Shown: positions 17,539 through 25,235, counted from the stretch's first letter. The stretch: DNA of 64,000 nt from Flavobacterium sp. UBA7680 (GCF_002482975.1 NZ_DLHA01000026.1:60763-124762); one strand, 5' to 3'. Notes: generated from the letters alone by a model not told the origin. Program-made: numbers and translations.

Positions 17539-18552
17539 ATGAAAGTATTAGTAACAGGAGGATTAGGATTTATAGGTTCTCACACGGTAGTCGAATTGCA
17601 AAATGAAGGCTTTGAAGTTGTGATAATTGATAACCTTTCCAATTCTTCAGAAGATGTTTTAAAAGGAATTACAGCCATAACGGGAAAAACGCCTTTATTC
17701 GAAAAAATTGATTTAAGAGAAAAAAGTGCCGTTCGGGATTTCTTTAAAAAACATAATGATGTTACTGGGGTAATTCATTTTGCAGCTTCAAAAGCAGTTG
17801 GTGAAAGTGTTGAACAGCCTTTGTTGTATTACGAAAACAACATTAGCAGTTTAGTTTATCTTTTACAGGAATTACAGCAAAAACCTGAAGCAAGTTTTAT
17901 TTTCAGTTCGTCTTGTACAGTTTACGGTCAAGCCGAAAAAATGCCAATTACAGAAGATGCTCCGGTTCAAACAGCAATGTCTCCTTACGGAAACACGAAA
18001 CAAATTGGAGAAGAAATAATTGCAGATACAGCAAAAGTAACGAACATTAGCGCGATTTTATTGCGTTATTTTAATCCGGTTGGAGCGCATTCTTCAACTG
18101 AAATTGGAGAATTGCCATTAGGAGTTCCTCAAAACTTAGTTCCTTTTATTACGCAGACTGGAGTAGGATTACGTCAGGAATTATCAGTTTTCGGAAATGA
18201 TTATCCAACACCAGACGGAACCGCAGTTCGCGATTATATTCATGTTGTTGATTTAGCAAAAGCACACGTAATTGCTTTACAGCGCTTATTCAATAAAAAG
18301 AACCTGCAAAAAGTAGAAACTTTTAATTTAGGAACCGGAAAAGGAAGTTCTGTTTTAGAAGTAATTCATAGTTTTGAAAAAGTAAGCGATAAAAAACTAC
18401 CATACGTTATTAAACCACGTCGTGAAGGTGATATCACTGAGGCTTATGCAAACACAGACAAAGCAAACAACGTTTTAGGTTGGAAAGCAGAATTAAGTTT
18501 AGACGAAGCAATGGCAAGCGCCTGGAAATGGGAACAGAAGGTTCGTTCTTAA
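17539..18552 (+). CDS. galE: UDP-glucose 4-epimerase
   Basis: 337 residues. It interconverts UDP-glucose and UDP-galactose (or the N-acetyl forms) using bound NAD. The Rossmann signature VTGGLGFIGSH is at 5-15, serines at 123-125 precede TVYG, and the catalytic pair is Y150 and K154 in SPYGNTK. The NPVGAH and DYIHVVDLA stretches are classic GalE. It lies directly after the sugar aminotransferase and is closed by a strong terminator. The pair supplies sugar precursors for surface glycans alongside the divergent waaA. Confidence 0.93.
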   Translation: MKVLVTGGLGFIGSHTVVELQNEGFEVVIIDNLSNSSEDVLKGITAITGKTPLFEKIDLREKSAVRDFFKKHNDVTGVIHFAASKAVGESVEQPLLYYENNISSLVYLLQELQQKPEASFIFSSSCTVYGQAEKMPITEDAPVQTAMSPYGNTKQIGEEIIADTAKVTNISAILLRYFNPVGAHSSTEIGELPLGVPQNLVPFITQTGVGLRQELSVFGNDYPTPDGTAVRDYIHVVDLAKAHVIALQRLFNKKNLQKVETFNLGTGKGSSVLEVIHSFEKVSDKKLPYVIKPRREGDITEAYANTDKANNVLGWKAELSLDEAMASAWKWEQKVRS

Positions 18553-18574
18553 ATAAAATAAACAAAAATATTCC

Positions 18575-18600
18575 GTAGAGATGCACTGCAGTGCGTCTAA
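18575..18600. repeat. Palindromic repeat around CTGCAG, copy 1
   Basis: Core GCACTGCAGTGC flanked by GTAGAGAT and GTCTAA. Near-identical palindromes occur at 18994-19017 and 30700-30725, all intergenic. Confidence 0.75.
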
Positions 18601-18611
18601 CGTATGTAAAG

Positions 18612-18654
18612 AAATCCCAAATAATCTAAATTGATTATTTGGGATTTTTATTTT
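18612..18654 (+). terminator. Terminator after galE
   Basis: AAATCCCAAATAATC pairs over 15 bases with GATTATTTGGGATTT, loop TAAATT, followed by a T-rich tail. Confidence 0.85.
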
Positions 18655-18666
18655 GATTTATTTTTA

Positions 18667-18674
18667 TAATTTTG
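18667..18674 (+). promoter_or_regulatory. -7 box for the tandem-repeat small protein
   Basis: TAATTTTG, a full match to TAnnTTTG, 22 bases before the ATG at 18697. The nearest TTG upstream is 25 bases away, slightly too far. Confidence 0.55.
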
Positions 18675-18696
18675 TAAGAATTTATGTTTATAAATT

Positions 18697-18903
18697 ATGG
18701 ATTTGAAAAAAGAAAAAAATAAGGATACTTTTGATTTTGACGCTGAATTTGCTAGAGGGTTAACTTCGGAAGAGGCAAAAGCAGAATCAATTAGAAGAAT
18801 TAGAGAATGGTGGCCAGATAATTTTGAAGCCGAGTTTGCAAAAGGATTAACTCCTGAAGAATTTAAAGCTGAAATGTCTAAAAGAATAAAAGCATATCCT
18901 TGA
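18697..18903 (+). CDS. Small protein made of two tandem copies of a charged helical unit
   Basis: 68 residues, no signal peptide. After a lysine/glutamate-rich start, residues 14-38 and 43-67 are two copies of one 25-residue unit (15 identities by eye) sharing AEFA(R/K)GLTxEExKAE and ending in an R-I motif. Each copy is predicted to be a helix after a 'GLT' turn. It has its own -7 box and a hairpin terminator, so it is a real transcription unit. I do not recognise the family. It lies between galE and fabD, which gives no functional clue. The GLTxEExK pattern is a common helix cap, so it should not be over-read. Confidence 0.75.
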   Translation: MDLKKEKNKDTFDFDAEFARGLTSEEAKAESIRRIREWWPDNFEAEFAKGLTPEEFKAEMSKRIKAYP

Positions 18904-18939
18904 AAGAAATAACTTCAGAAATAAATTAAAAAATAAAAC

Positions 18940-18975
18940 CCTCATAAACATTATTTAGTTCATGAGGATTTTTTA
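18940..18975 (+). terminator. Weak terminator after the small protein
   Basis: CCTCAT (18940-18945) pairs with ATGAGG (18962-18967), followed by ATTTTTTAT. Confidence 0.5.
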
Positions 18976-18993
18976 TATGATATTCGATATGAA

Positions 18994-19017
18994 AGACGCA
19001 CTGCAGTGCGCCTCTAC
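18994..19017. repeat. Palindromic repeat around CTGCAG, copy 2
   Basis: AGACGCACTGCAGTGCGCCT, then CTAC, directly next to the fabD stop codon at 19020. Same family as 18575-18600 and 30700-30725. Confidence 0.75.
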
Positions 19018-19019
19018 GA

Positions 19020-19895
19020 TTATGCATTCGCAGTAACCGCTTCTTTATCAATTTTATTAATCAAACCAGCTAAGACTTTTCCTGGGCCAACTTCAGTAAA
19101 TAAAGTCGCACCGTCAGCAATCATTTGCTGTACAGATTGTGTCCATTTTACTGGAGCAGTCAATTGAATGATTAAGTTCTTTTTAATTTCATTTGCATCA
19201 GAAACTGCATTTGCAGTTACGTTTTGATACACTGGACAAATAGGAGTAGAGAATGTAGTTGCTTCAATTGCTGCAGCTAATTCTTCTCTTGCTGGTTCCA
19301 TCATTGGCGAGTGAAATGCACCACCAACAGGTAAAATTAAAGCGCGTTTTGCTCCAGCAGCTTTCATTGCTTCACAAGCTTTTTCAACAGCTGAAGTTTC
19401 TCCAGAAATTACTAATTGTCCTGGACAGTTATAATTTGCTGCAACCACAACACCGTCAATAGAAGCACAAACTTCTTCAACAATATTATCAGCTAAACCT
19501 AAAACAGCAGCCATTGTAGATGGAGTAATTTCGCAGGCTTTTTGCATAGCAAGTGCACGTTGAGAAACTAATTTCAAACCATCTTCAAAAGATAAAGTTC
19601 CGTTAGCAACTAAAGCTGAAAATTCTCCTAAAGAATGTCCTGCAACCATTTCTGGTTTAAAATCTTCGCCTAAAGTTTTAGCTAAAATAACAGAATGTAA
19701 AAATACTGCCGGCTGTGTAACTTTAGTTTCTTTTAGTTCTTCGGCTGTGCCTTCAAACATGATATCTGTAATTCTAAAACCTAAAATTTCATTGGCTTTT
19801 TCGAATAATTCTTTGGCTAAAGCCGAGTTTTCATATAGATCTTTGCCCATTCCTGTAAACTGTGCACCCTGACCTGGAAATACGTATGCTTTCAT
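19020..19895 (-). CDS. fabD: Malonyl-CoA:ACP transacylase
   Basis: 291 residues, standard FabD length. It loads malonyl groups from CoA onto acyl carrier protein for fatty-acid elongation in the cytoplasm. FPGQGAQ (6-12), the nucleophile S88 in GHSLGEF and the histidine H195 in GAFHSPMM make the expected dyad. It has its own -7 box at 19952-19959, so it is not dependent on the upstream DUF983 gene. Not clustered with other fab genes here. Confidence 0.96.
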   Translation of the reverse strand: MKAYVFPGQGAQFTGMGKDLYENSALAKELFEKANEILGFRITDIMFEGTAEELKETKVTQPAVFLHSVILAKTLGEDFKPEMVAGHSLGEFSALVANGTLSFEDGLKLVSQRALAMQKACEITPSTMAAVLGLADNIVEEVCASIDGVVVAANYNCPGQLVISGETSAVEKACEAMKAAGAKRALILPVGGAFHSPMMEPAREELAAAIEATTFSTPICPVYQNVTANAVSDANEIKKNLIIQLTAPVKWTQSVQQMIADGATLFTEVGPGKVLAGLINKIDKEAVTANA

Positions 19896-19951
19896 TTGTC
19901 TAATTTAATTTTTACTTTTTTTAAAATTGAAAATTAGTTTCAATTGGAAGG

Positions 19952-19959
19952 CAAAAGTA
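19952..19959 (-). promoter_or_regulatory. -7 box for fabD
   Basis: TACTTTTG on the minus strand, full consensus, 56 bases before the fabD start and between fabD and the DUF983 gene. Confidence 0.5.
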
Positions 19960-19967
19960 CTATTTTT

Positions 19968-20330
19968 TTATTTCGTATAATCCTTAAACATGTAAATCCA
20001 TGCTAATCTTGAAAATCTAAGATTAAAAGAAGTAAGTAAAGTAATAACAACAGCGATGATTGGAATAATTCTTAAATCGAAATTTGTCTCAAAGAAAAGC
20101 TGAGCAACACAATACGTAGCAATTCCCTGAGCGACTGTTAATCCGTAATTTACATACATCGCGCCAAAGAAATAGCCAGGTTCTTTTTGGAACTTGTAAT
20201 TACAATGACTGCAGTATTCATTCATTTTTGGAAGACCGAAAGATAAAAAAATATTTCTGTCTGTAAATACTTTTCCTTTATGACAAACAGGACATTCGTT
20301 GCTTAAAATATGAGTTAATGAATTTGACAT
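19968..20330 (-). CDS. DUF983 membrane protein with two zinc-ribbon-like CxxC pairs
   Basis: 120 residues. The N-terminus has CPVCHKGKVF (from C14) and CSHCNYKF, two CxxC pairs that probably bind zinc. Two membrane helices follow: FGAMYVNYGLTVAQGIATYC and IIPIIAVVITLLTSFNLRF. EPGYFFGAMYVNYGL is the family signature. Function unknown, inner membrane likely. A full -7 box (TACCTTTG, minus strand) lies at 20354-20361, just before the divergent AraC gene. Confidence 0.85.
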   Translation of the reverse strand: MSNSLTHILSNECPVCHKGKVFTDRNIFLSFGLPKMNEYCSHCNYKFQKEPGYFFGAMYVNYGLTVAQGIATYCVAQLFFETNFDLRIIPIIAVVITLLTSFNLRFSRLAWIYMFKDYTK

Positions 20331-20353
20331 GACTTTGATGTTTTTTATTTATA

Positions 20354-20361
20354 CAAAGGTA
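20354..20361 (-). promoter_or_regulatory. -7 box for the DUF983 gene
   Basis: TACCTTTG on the minus strand, 24 bases before the start. The region also carries a 7/8 -7 box on the plus strand (TATCTTCG, 20390-20397) for the AraC gene. Confidence 0.5.
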
Positions 20362-20426
20362 ATTCAGAGCAGGATAAAAGCCTTTTTAGTATCTTCGCTT
20401 ATTATAGCACAATAAAGACATTTGTT

Positions 20427-21287
20427 ATGAAAAAATACCCAATTTACAGCGTTCAGAATTTTAGCTGTAATGATATTCATCGCGATTTTTACGTGAATAC
20501 TTTTACAGAGCATTTAAAAAACCACAGTTTTGTCGAAGAACCACATCGTCATGATTCCTATTTAATGGTATTTTTTACAAAAGGTTCAGGACAGCACGAA
20601 GTCGATTTTGACCAATTCGAAATAAAAAGAGGAAGTTTATTTGTACTGCAGCCTGGACAAATGCATCATTGGAGTTTGTCTAAAGATGTTGAAGGTTTTG
20701 TAATTATCTTTTCGCAGGAATTGTATAATCTCTATTTCGGACAAAAAAACATCAATGAATATAATTTCTATCATTCCATTCATAATAGACCGGAAATGGT
20801 TTTTGAAGAAAAAGAAATCCCAAAAATCCTTCCGTATTTTAATTTGCTAATCCAGGAAAATAATCAGAATAATAAATACCAGCTCGATAAAATGCTAAAT
20901 TTATTAGATTCAATTCATATCGAAATTGCCCGTAAATACGGCGAAACTTATTCGCATCAAACGCATTCGTACAACATAAAAATCAACAAGTTTGAATCAC
21001 TTTTAGAAGAATATTTCAGAACTGAAAAACTGCCGTCTTTCTACGCAGAAAAACTCAATATAACCTTAAAGCATTTAAACAGAATCTGCAATGAAATTCT
21101 TCAAAAAACCGCCACAGAAGTTATCACAGATCGTGTAGTTCTTGAAATAAAAAGAATGCTGATCGACAAACAATTAGCAGTAAATGAAGTGGCATTTAAA
21201 GTAGGTTACGAAGATTACTCGTATTTCTCCCGATTCTTTAAAAAACAAACAGGATTATCGCCAACAGAATTTCGAAATACAAAGTAA
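20427..21287 (+). CDS. AraC family transcriptional regulator
   Basis: 286 residues. The N-terminal cupin-type sensor contains PHRHDSYLMVFF and the stretch GSLFVLQPGQMHHW, the pattern of small-ligand-binding AraC proteins. The C-terminal double helix-turn-helix runs from about 190 to 285, with NEVAFKVGYEDYSYFSRFFKK and GLSPTEFR as the family signature. Ligand and targets unknown. Next are yceI and pirin genes on the opposite strand, but the palindrome shared by their promoters is not an obvious AraC-type direct-repeat site. Confidence 0.92.
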   Translation: MKKYPIYSVQNFSCNDIHRDFYVNTFTEHLKNHSFVEEPHRHDSYLMVFFTKGSGQHEVDFDQFEIKRGSLFVLQPGQMHHWSLSKDVEGFVIIFSQELYNLYFGQKNINEYNFYHSIHNRPEMVFEEKEIPKILPYFNLLIQENNQNNKYQLDKMLNLLDSIHIEIARKYGETYSHQTHSYNIKINKFESLLEEYFRTEKLPSFYAEKLNITLKHLNRICNEILQKTATEVITDRVVLEIKRMLIDKQLAVNEVAFKVGYEDYSYFSRFFKKQTGLSPTEFRNTK

Positions 21288-21290
21288 AAA

Positions 21291-21365
21291 GGGCTTCGAC
21301 TTCGCTCAGCCTGACATGCTATATCTTTAAGAATACGATTGTCAGGCTGAGCGAAGTCGAAGCCC
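21291..21365. repeat. REP-like inverted repeat, 26-base perfect arms
   Basis: Arms at 21291-21316 and 21340-21365 with a 23-base loop, containing CAGGCTGAGCGAAGTCGAAG. The same 26-base unit recurs exactly at 56550-56575. It lies between convergent genes. Confidence 0.9.
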
Positions 21366-21385
21366 CGTTCCTAAAAGCAAAAAAA

Positions 21386-21415
21386 AGCCTGCACTCCCGA
21401 GAAAAGGTGCAGGCT
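21386..21415 (-). terminator. Terminator after yceI
   Basis: GCCTGCAC (21387-21394) pairs with GTGCAGGC (21407-21414), with a T-run on the minus strand, just downstream of the yceI stop. Confidence 0.85.
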
Positions 21416-21450
21416 TCGTAACCAACCAAATTAAAACCTATTATAAAGTA

Positions 21451-21984
21451 TTAAGCTTGTTTTACAAATTGTAACTCAATGTTTAATTTTACTTCTTCAC
21501 CAACTAAAACACCACCAGTTTCAAGAGCTGAGTTCCAGTTTAAACCCCAGTCCTTACGATTGATTTTTCCTTCAATGCTTAAACCTACTTTTGTATTTCC
21601 CCAAGGATCAGTTAAGATTCCGCTATATTCTACAGGGAATTTTACTTCTTTTGAAATCCCTTTGATCGTTAAATCTCCAGTTAATTGATAATCTCCAGCG
21701 TCAATTTTTTTGAAAGAAGAAGCTTTAAAAGTTAATTTCGGATTGTTTTCAACATCAAAAAAGTCTGCACTTCTCAAGTGACCGTCTCTGTCTGCATTTG
21801 CAGTATCGATAGAAGCGATATCGCCAGAAAATTCGATTGCAGCATTTTCGAAGTCATCTCCTTGTGTAGTGATTGTTGCATCATAAGTTCCAAATTTACC
21901 TGAAACATTTGTAAACATCATGTGTTTAACTTTAAAACCAATTTCTGAATGTGTTGGGTCAATTGACCATTTTGTAGTTGCCAT
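21451..21984 (-). CDS. YceI family protein
   Basis: 177 residues without a signal peptide, so cytoplasmic, unlike E. coli YceI, which is exported. The sequence WSIDPTHSEIGFKVKHMMFTN at the N-terminus and FSGDIASIDTANADRDGHLR are diagnostic of this lipocalin-like fold, which binds long lipids such as polyisoprenoids. The later GDLTIKGISKEV and NRKDWGLNWN fit well. The promoter carries a CTTAA-N6-TTAAG palindrome at the same spacing as that of the downstream-lying pirin gene, so the two are probably co-regulated although each has its own transcript. Confidence 0.93.
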   Translation of the reverse strand: MATTKWSIDPTHSEIGFKVKHMMFTNVSGKFGTYDATITTQGDDFENAAIEFSGDIASIDTANADRDGHLRSADFFDVENNPKLTFKASSFKKIDAGDYQLTGDLTIKGISKEVKFPVEYSGILTDPWGNTKVGLSIEGKINRKDWGLNWNSALETGGVLVGEEVKLNIELQFVKQA

Positions 21985-22026
21985 AATTTTATTTTTTAAA
22001 TATTAATTTATTTCATTTTGATAGGA

Positions 22027-22034
22027 CAAAGTTA
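22027..22034 (-). promoter_or_regulatory. -7 box of the yceI promoter
   Basis: TAACTTTG on the minus strand, full match to TAnnTTTG. There is no TTG in the -33 window; a palindrome begins 22 bases upstream instead, which suggests dependence on an activator. Confidence 0.65.
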
Positions 22035-22056
22035 CTTTGGCTGTCTTCATTTGGCA

Positions 22057-22072
22057 CTTAACCTAGATTAAG
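22057..22072. promoter_or_regulatory. Candidate activator site, copy 1 (yceI)
   Basis: CTTAACCTAGATTAAG, an inverted repeat CTTAA-N6-TTAAG. It lies 22 bases upstream of the -7 box, centred at about -41.5 if the -7 box is centred at -7. The identical 19-base string GCACTTAACCTAGATTAAG, in the same orientation and at the same spacing, precedes the pirin gene. Confidence 0.75.
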
Positions 22073-22142
22073 AAATGAAGACGAAACAAATCTTTGATTC
22101 CCAATTTGTTTTGTTTTTATTGTTTGAAAAATTGCTATTGAA

Positions 22143-22859
22143 TTAATAGTTCATCGGAACGTCCATCAATAAAAATTCAGCATCTGTATTTGCTTTTATA
22201 TTTAAGATATCAGTTCCTGAAATTCCAACCGCATCACGAGTGTTTAATTCCTGACCGTTGATCGTAACATTTCCTTTTAAAACGAAAGCATAAACTCCGT
22301 TTCCTTCTTTTTTAATTTTATATTCAGTCGTTACCCCAGAGTCAAAATTTCCCATTTGAAACCAAGCGTCCTGGTGAATCCAAACCCCTTCGTCATCTGC
22401 ATTTGGAGATAAAATCTGAGACAATTTATTATGTCTGTCTGCAACGTCTAAAGTAATTTGTTGGTAACGCGGTGTAACGTTTCTTTTATTTGGAAACAAC
22501 CAGATTTGCAACAATTTAGTCTGTTGATCTGCATTTGGGTTAAACTCACTATGCTGAACTCCGGTTCCTGCACTCATTACCTGAATATCACCATTTTTGA
22601 TAATTTCAGTATTTCCCATACTGTCTTTATGAGCCAAATCGCCCTCTAACGGAATTGTAATAATTTCCATATTATCATGAGGATGCGTTCCAAATCCCAT
22701 TCCTGCAGCAATTGTATCATCGTTTAAAACACGAAGCGCTCCAAACTGAATTCTGTCCGGGTTGTACCAGCTCGCAAAACTAAAACTGTGATAAGCATTA
22801 AGCCATCCGTGATTTGCATTTCCTCTTGTTTCGGCTTTGTGTAATATTATATTTTCCAT
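22143..22859 (-). CDS. Pirin family protein
   Basis: 238 residues with two cupin halves. The metal-binding residues are visible: H59 and H61 in GTHPHDNMEII, and H103 and E105 in GVQHSEFNP. GFGTHPHDNMEIITIPLEG is the pirin signature. Some pirins (YhaK, YhhW) cleave quercetin as iron dioxygenases, others act in stress responses; the role here is unknown. The promoter shares the exact CTTAA-N6-TTAAG site found before yceI. Oxidative or electrophile stress control is a reasonable guess only. Confidence 0.93.
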   Translation of the reverse strand: MENIILHKAETRGNANHGWLNAYHSFSFASWYNPDRIQFGALRVLNDDTIAAGMGFGTHPHDNMEIITIPLEGDLAHKDSMGNTEIIKNGDIQVMSAGTGVQHSEFNPNADQQTKLLQIWLFPNKRNVTPRYQQITLDVADRHNKLSQILSPNADDEGVWIHQDAWFQMGNFDSGVTTEYKIKKEGNGVYAFVLKGNVTINGQELNTRDAVGISGTDILNIKANTDAEFLLMDVPMNY

Positions 22860-22888
22860 GATCTTGTATGTTTTGTAATTTTATAGTA

Positions 22889-22896
22889 CAAAGATA
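22889..22896 (-). promoter_or_regulatory. -7 box of the pirin promoter
   Basis: TATCTTTG on the minus strand, full consensus, 29 bases before the start codon. No TTG at -33. Confidence 0.65.
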
Positions 22897-22918
22897 CTGC
22901 CGAGGTCAAGGAAACGCA

Positions 22919-22934
22919 CTTAACCTAGATTAAG
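22919..22934. promoter_or_regulatory. Candidate activator site, copy 2 (pirin)
   Basis: The same CTTAACCTAGATTAAG as at 22057-22072, again exactly 22 bases upstream of the -7 box and in the same orientation. Flanking bases GCA (left) and AA (right) are also conserved. Confidence 0.75.
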
Positions 22935-23024
22935 AAGTTTTTTTGAGAGTTCAAAGGTTCAGAGTTGCAGAGGTTGAAAGGTTTTTTCTGGAGCAGAAAT
23001 TTTGGTTTTTAAAAGACCTGACGT

Positions 23025-23100
23025 CCCGCTATCCGTTTCAATCTTTTGTATCTCGTTCAAAAACGAGATACAAAAGGATTTCCACTTCTATTGGGGCTAT
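23025..23100 (-). ncRNA. Structured dispersed element, copy A (possible RNA)
   Basis: Read on the minus strand: AGCCCCAATAGAAG, then GTGGAAATCC, then a long perfect hairpin (CTTTTGTATCTCGTT against its complement, 23043-23077), then TTGAAACGGATAGCGGGAC. The flanks of the hairpin (TAGxAGTGGAAAxCC and TTGxAACGxATAGC) match those of the element at 34540-34630, while the hairpin itself differs. Conserved flanks around a variable stem suggest a structured RNA or a family of palindromic units. The flanks are G/C-richer than the surrounding DNA. Rfam flavobacterial motifs such as Flavo-1 are the natural comparison. Function unknown. Confidence 0.45.
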
Positions 23101-23234
23101 ACTAGAAATTTAATTTTTCAAAAGTTGGATAGGCATAAAGAGGTAAAGTTCCGAAGGAACAAAACATATTGTAGGGATGGATTTTAATCCATTCTTTGCC
23201 AAAGATTGGCGATTATAGGATTGGAGTTTTTAGT

Positions 23235-23265
23235 GCGATCTCTCTTTCGTCGAGATGACAAGATT
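23235..23265. repeat. Degenerate half of the TCGTCGAAATGAC repeat
   Basis: GCGATCTCTCTTTCGTCGAG, then ATGACAAGATT, resembles the right arm of the inverted repeat at 31589-31690. The rest of 22935-23289 holds the copy A element and short A/G repeats, and no gene is seen. Confidence 0.55.
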
Positions 23266-23289
23266 ATGTTGATATTCTGTTAAAAAGAA

Positions 23290-23649
23290 TCATTTAATCC
23301 TAATCAATTTCCCTTTTCCAACCACTACATCAAGATAATTCATGGCAGGATGTTTTTTATTATGCATATAAAAAGGAATAGTATCTCTTTCAATTTGATC
23401 TTTTGGAATGCTGATAATCAAATCAGTATTAATGAAATTATCCAATAGAATTACATTGCCATAAGAGATTTTTCCTTTTGGCATATACTTATTATCAAAA
23501 GCAAAAACGCTATCCTTAAAAGTAATTTTATCTTTTTGAATATAGGAATTGTCATCTTCAATCAAATAATTGTAACGACCGTTAAGCTTATCTGTTTTCT
23601 GATTGAAGTTAATAGAAAGGAATATTATTATTAAAGCGAAATATTTCAT
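23290..23649 (-). CDS. Hypothetical exported protein
   Basis: 119 residues. A short hydrophobic N-terminus (YFALIIIFLSINF) suggests a signal peptide or anchor, although no clean cleavage site is seen. The remainder is lysine- and aspartate-rich with alternating hydrophobic residues (ITFKDSVFAF, ISYGNVILL), probably beta-strands. I recognise no family. It starts 6 bases after the stop of the RamB-like regulator on the same strand, so it is very likely co-transcribed with it. Whether it has a role in acetate or fatty-acid metabolism is unknown. Confidence 0.65.
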   Translation of the reverse strand: MKYFALIIIFLSINFNQKTDKLNGRYNYLIEDDNSYIQKDKITFKDSVFAFDNKYMPKGKISYGNVILLDNFINTDLIISIPKDQIERDTIPFYMHNKKHPAMNYLDVVVGKGKLIRIK

Positions 23650-23655
23650 AGGATT

Positions 23656-25137
23656 CTAACTAAATTGATTTATAAACTGCTGTACTACAATGTCAGTATT
23701 CTCATGGCGTTTTTTTCTTTCTAAAACAATTGGAGGCGCGGATCTTTCCTGACAATCTTTTACAGCACAAGTCTCGCACGTAACACCAACAATTCGTTTC
23801 ACTAAAGGCTTTCCTTCAATGAATTTGAATTTCTTTTTCATTGTGGGATTAATTAAAATGCCGACAGAAATACTTCTAATATAATTTTCTGCGAAAGGAT
23901 CTTTTGTGGCCGATGAAAAAACCAAATATTCGTTTCCGCTATTAGCGTAACTGGATATTTGCGCATCAAAAAAATGAGATTTATTTTGTTTGATGGCCTC
24001 GTCAATTGTTTTAACAGAAACCCATCTTCTGCAGTAATGTTCGTTGGTTTCGTTGGCGTGCGGTTCCTGCTGATGCGTAATATGTAATTCCTTATTGATT
24101 TGATAAACATCCGAGCCAATTCGGTGAGATAATCTTAAAAAGAATAAGTTTTTCAGTTGAAAATCTTTCGGTAATAAATTGGTTAATCGCTGATAAAACG
24201 ATTCTGGCGAAACTTCAAAACTTTCTATTAACGCCACAAATTCTTCCGGTTTTGGGTTTTCATTTTCCAAAAAAGAATTGATTCTGTCTACCAATGATTT
24301 TCTCGGCAATAATAAAGCGCCGGCAAAATAAGAAGCATAAAAATTATGCAAAACCTGATCAAAATTTTCAAACTTAATCCAACTGAAAGTCAATAATCGA
24401 TCGGAGATTTTTAAATAATTATAAGCAATTTCTTTGGCTAAAATAAAAGCTTTCTGTGGAGCGTCGAGTTCTGTCGAAAGTAATAATGTTTTACTTTTCG
24501 GGACATAAATCGAACGTAAATCGTCTAAAGCTTCCTGATCTGTAAAAGCAATCTCTTTTATATTGTATTCGTATTCTTCTTTTAGAATATCTTCTAATTC
24601 TTCAGTGCTGATTTTAGAATCCAGATTAATCTGAAATGACTTCGAAAACGCAATTACTTTTTCTTCTAAATCTTCAAAATAATTACTGCGCGCTTCCTGA
24701 TACGAGCGTAAAGCGGCCAAAAAGAAACTTTCGCGACTTAAATTATAATGCTGTGCGATTTCGATTATCGTACTAATAAACGCATTGACTTTTGCGGGAG
24801 CATTGGCAATAATATCAATTAAATCAGCTTCCTGAATTCCGAAAAGCTCAAGTGGAATCTCTTTTAAGATTCCAGATTTCAAGATTTCGCCAATCGGAGC
24901 GAGGTTATTATCAAGTTTTAAAGACACCATTTGGTCATAAGTCACGTCCAAGTGTTCGCAGAGAAGTAAAATTTTATCTGTTTTTGGATATTTTTTTCCC
25001 TTTTCAATCTCGTTTAAATACGATTTTGAAAGATTTGTCAATTTGGCTAAGCCAAAAAGTGACAGATTTTTTTGCGTTCTGACTTGCTTCAATTTTAGTC
25101 CGAAGATCAGCTTTATATAGTCTTTTTCGATATCCAT
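23656..25137 (-). CDS. XRE-family regulator of the RamB/ScfR type (glyoxylate shunt candidate)
   Basis: 493 residues. The N-terminal XRE helix-turn-helix covers about 12-65 (SLFGLAKLTNLSKSYLNEIE). The central part resembles ImmA/IrrE-type regulators, but where the metallopeptidase HExxH would be there is KEIAY (235-239), so it is probably not a protease. A C-terminal cluster C454-x2-C457-x4-C462 may bind metal. This architecture is that of short-chain fatty-acyl regulators such as RamB, which control isocitrate lyase and malate synthase genes. It is divergent from aceB. The promoter ends 5 bases before the ATG, so the mRNA is probably leaderless, and internal starts would delete the HTH. Confidence 0.88.
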   Translation of the reverse strand: MDIEKDYIKLIFGLKLKQVRTQKNLSLFGLAKLTNLSKSYLNEIEKGKKYPKTDKILLLCEHLDVTYDQMVSLKLDNNLAPIGEILKSGILKEIPLELFGIQEADLIDIIANAPAKVNAFISTIIEIAQHYNLSRESFFLAALRSYQEARSNYFEDLEEKVIAFSKSFQINLDSKISTEELEDILKEEYEYNIKEIAFTDQEALDDLRSIYVPKSKTLLLSTELDAPQKAFILAKEIAYNYLKISDRLLTFSWIKFENFDQVLHNFYASYFAGALLLPRKSLVDRINSFLENENPKPEEFVALIESFEVSPESFYQRLTNLLPKDFQLKNLFFLRLSHRIGSDVYQINKELHITHQQEPHANETNEHYCRRWVSVKTIDEAIKQNKSHFFDAQISSYANSGNEYLVFSSATKDPFAENYIRSISVGILINPTMKKKFKFIEGKPLVKRIVGVTCETCAVKDCQERSAPPIVLERKKRHENTDIVVQQFINQFS

Positions 25138-25141
25138 GAAT

Positions 25142-25172
25142 CAAATATAGCTATTATAAAAATAATCGCCAA
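25142..25172 (-). promoter_or_regulatory. Consensus promoter of the RamB-like regulator, leaderless
   Basis: On the minus strand, TTG (25170-25172), 20-base spacer, TATATTTG (25142-25149), all consensus. The box ends 4 bases before the ATG at 25135-25137, leaving no room for a leader. Confidence 0.7.
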
Positions 25173-25191
25173 AAAATTATTTTAAATATTT

Positions 25192-25205
25192 AGCGAACGT
25201 TCGCT
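25192..25205. promoter_or_regulatory. 14-base perfect palindrome between regulator and aceB
   Basis: AGCGAACGTTCGCT is an exact palindrome midway between the divergent promoters. It is the best operator candidate for control of the glyoxylate genes, possibly by the neighbouring regulator, possibly by a TetR-type protein that favours this symmetry. Confidence 0.65.
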
Positions 25206-25209
25206 TTTT

Positions 25210-25235
25210 TTGTAAAAAACTTTTTTCTAATATTG
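25210..25235 (+). promoter_or_regulatory. Candidate promoter of aceB
   Basis: TTG (25210-25212) and TAATATTG (25228-25235, 7/8 match) with a short 15-base spacer. The palindrome lies just upstream, as expected for a site that assists or blocks RNA polymerase. Confidence 0.4.

Noticed and set aside
18697..18903. Calling the tandem-repeat protein an antitoxin
   Set aside because: No toxin partner gene lies beside it, so the idea has no support.
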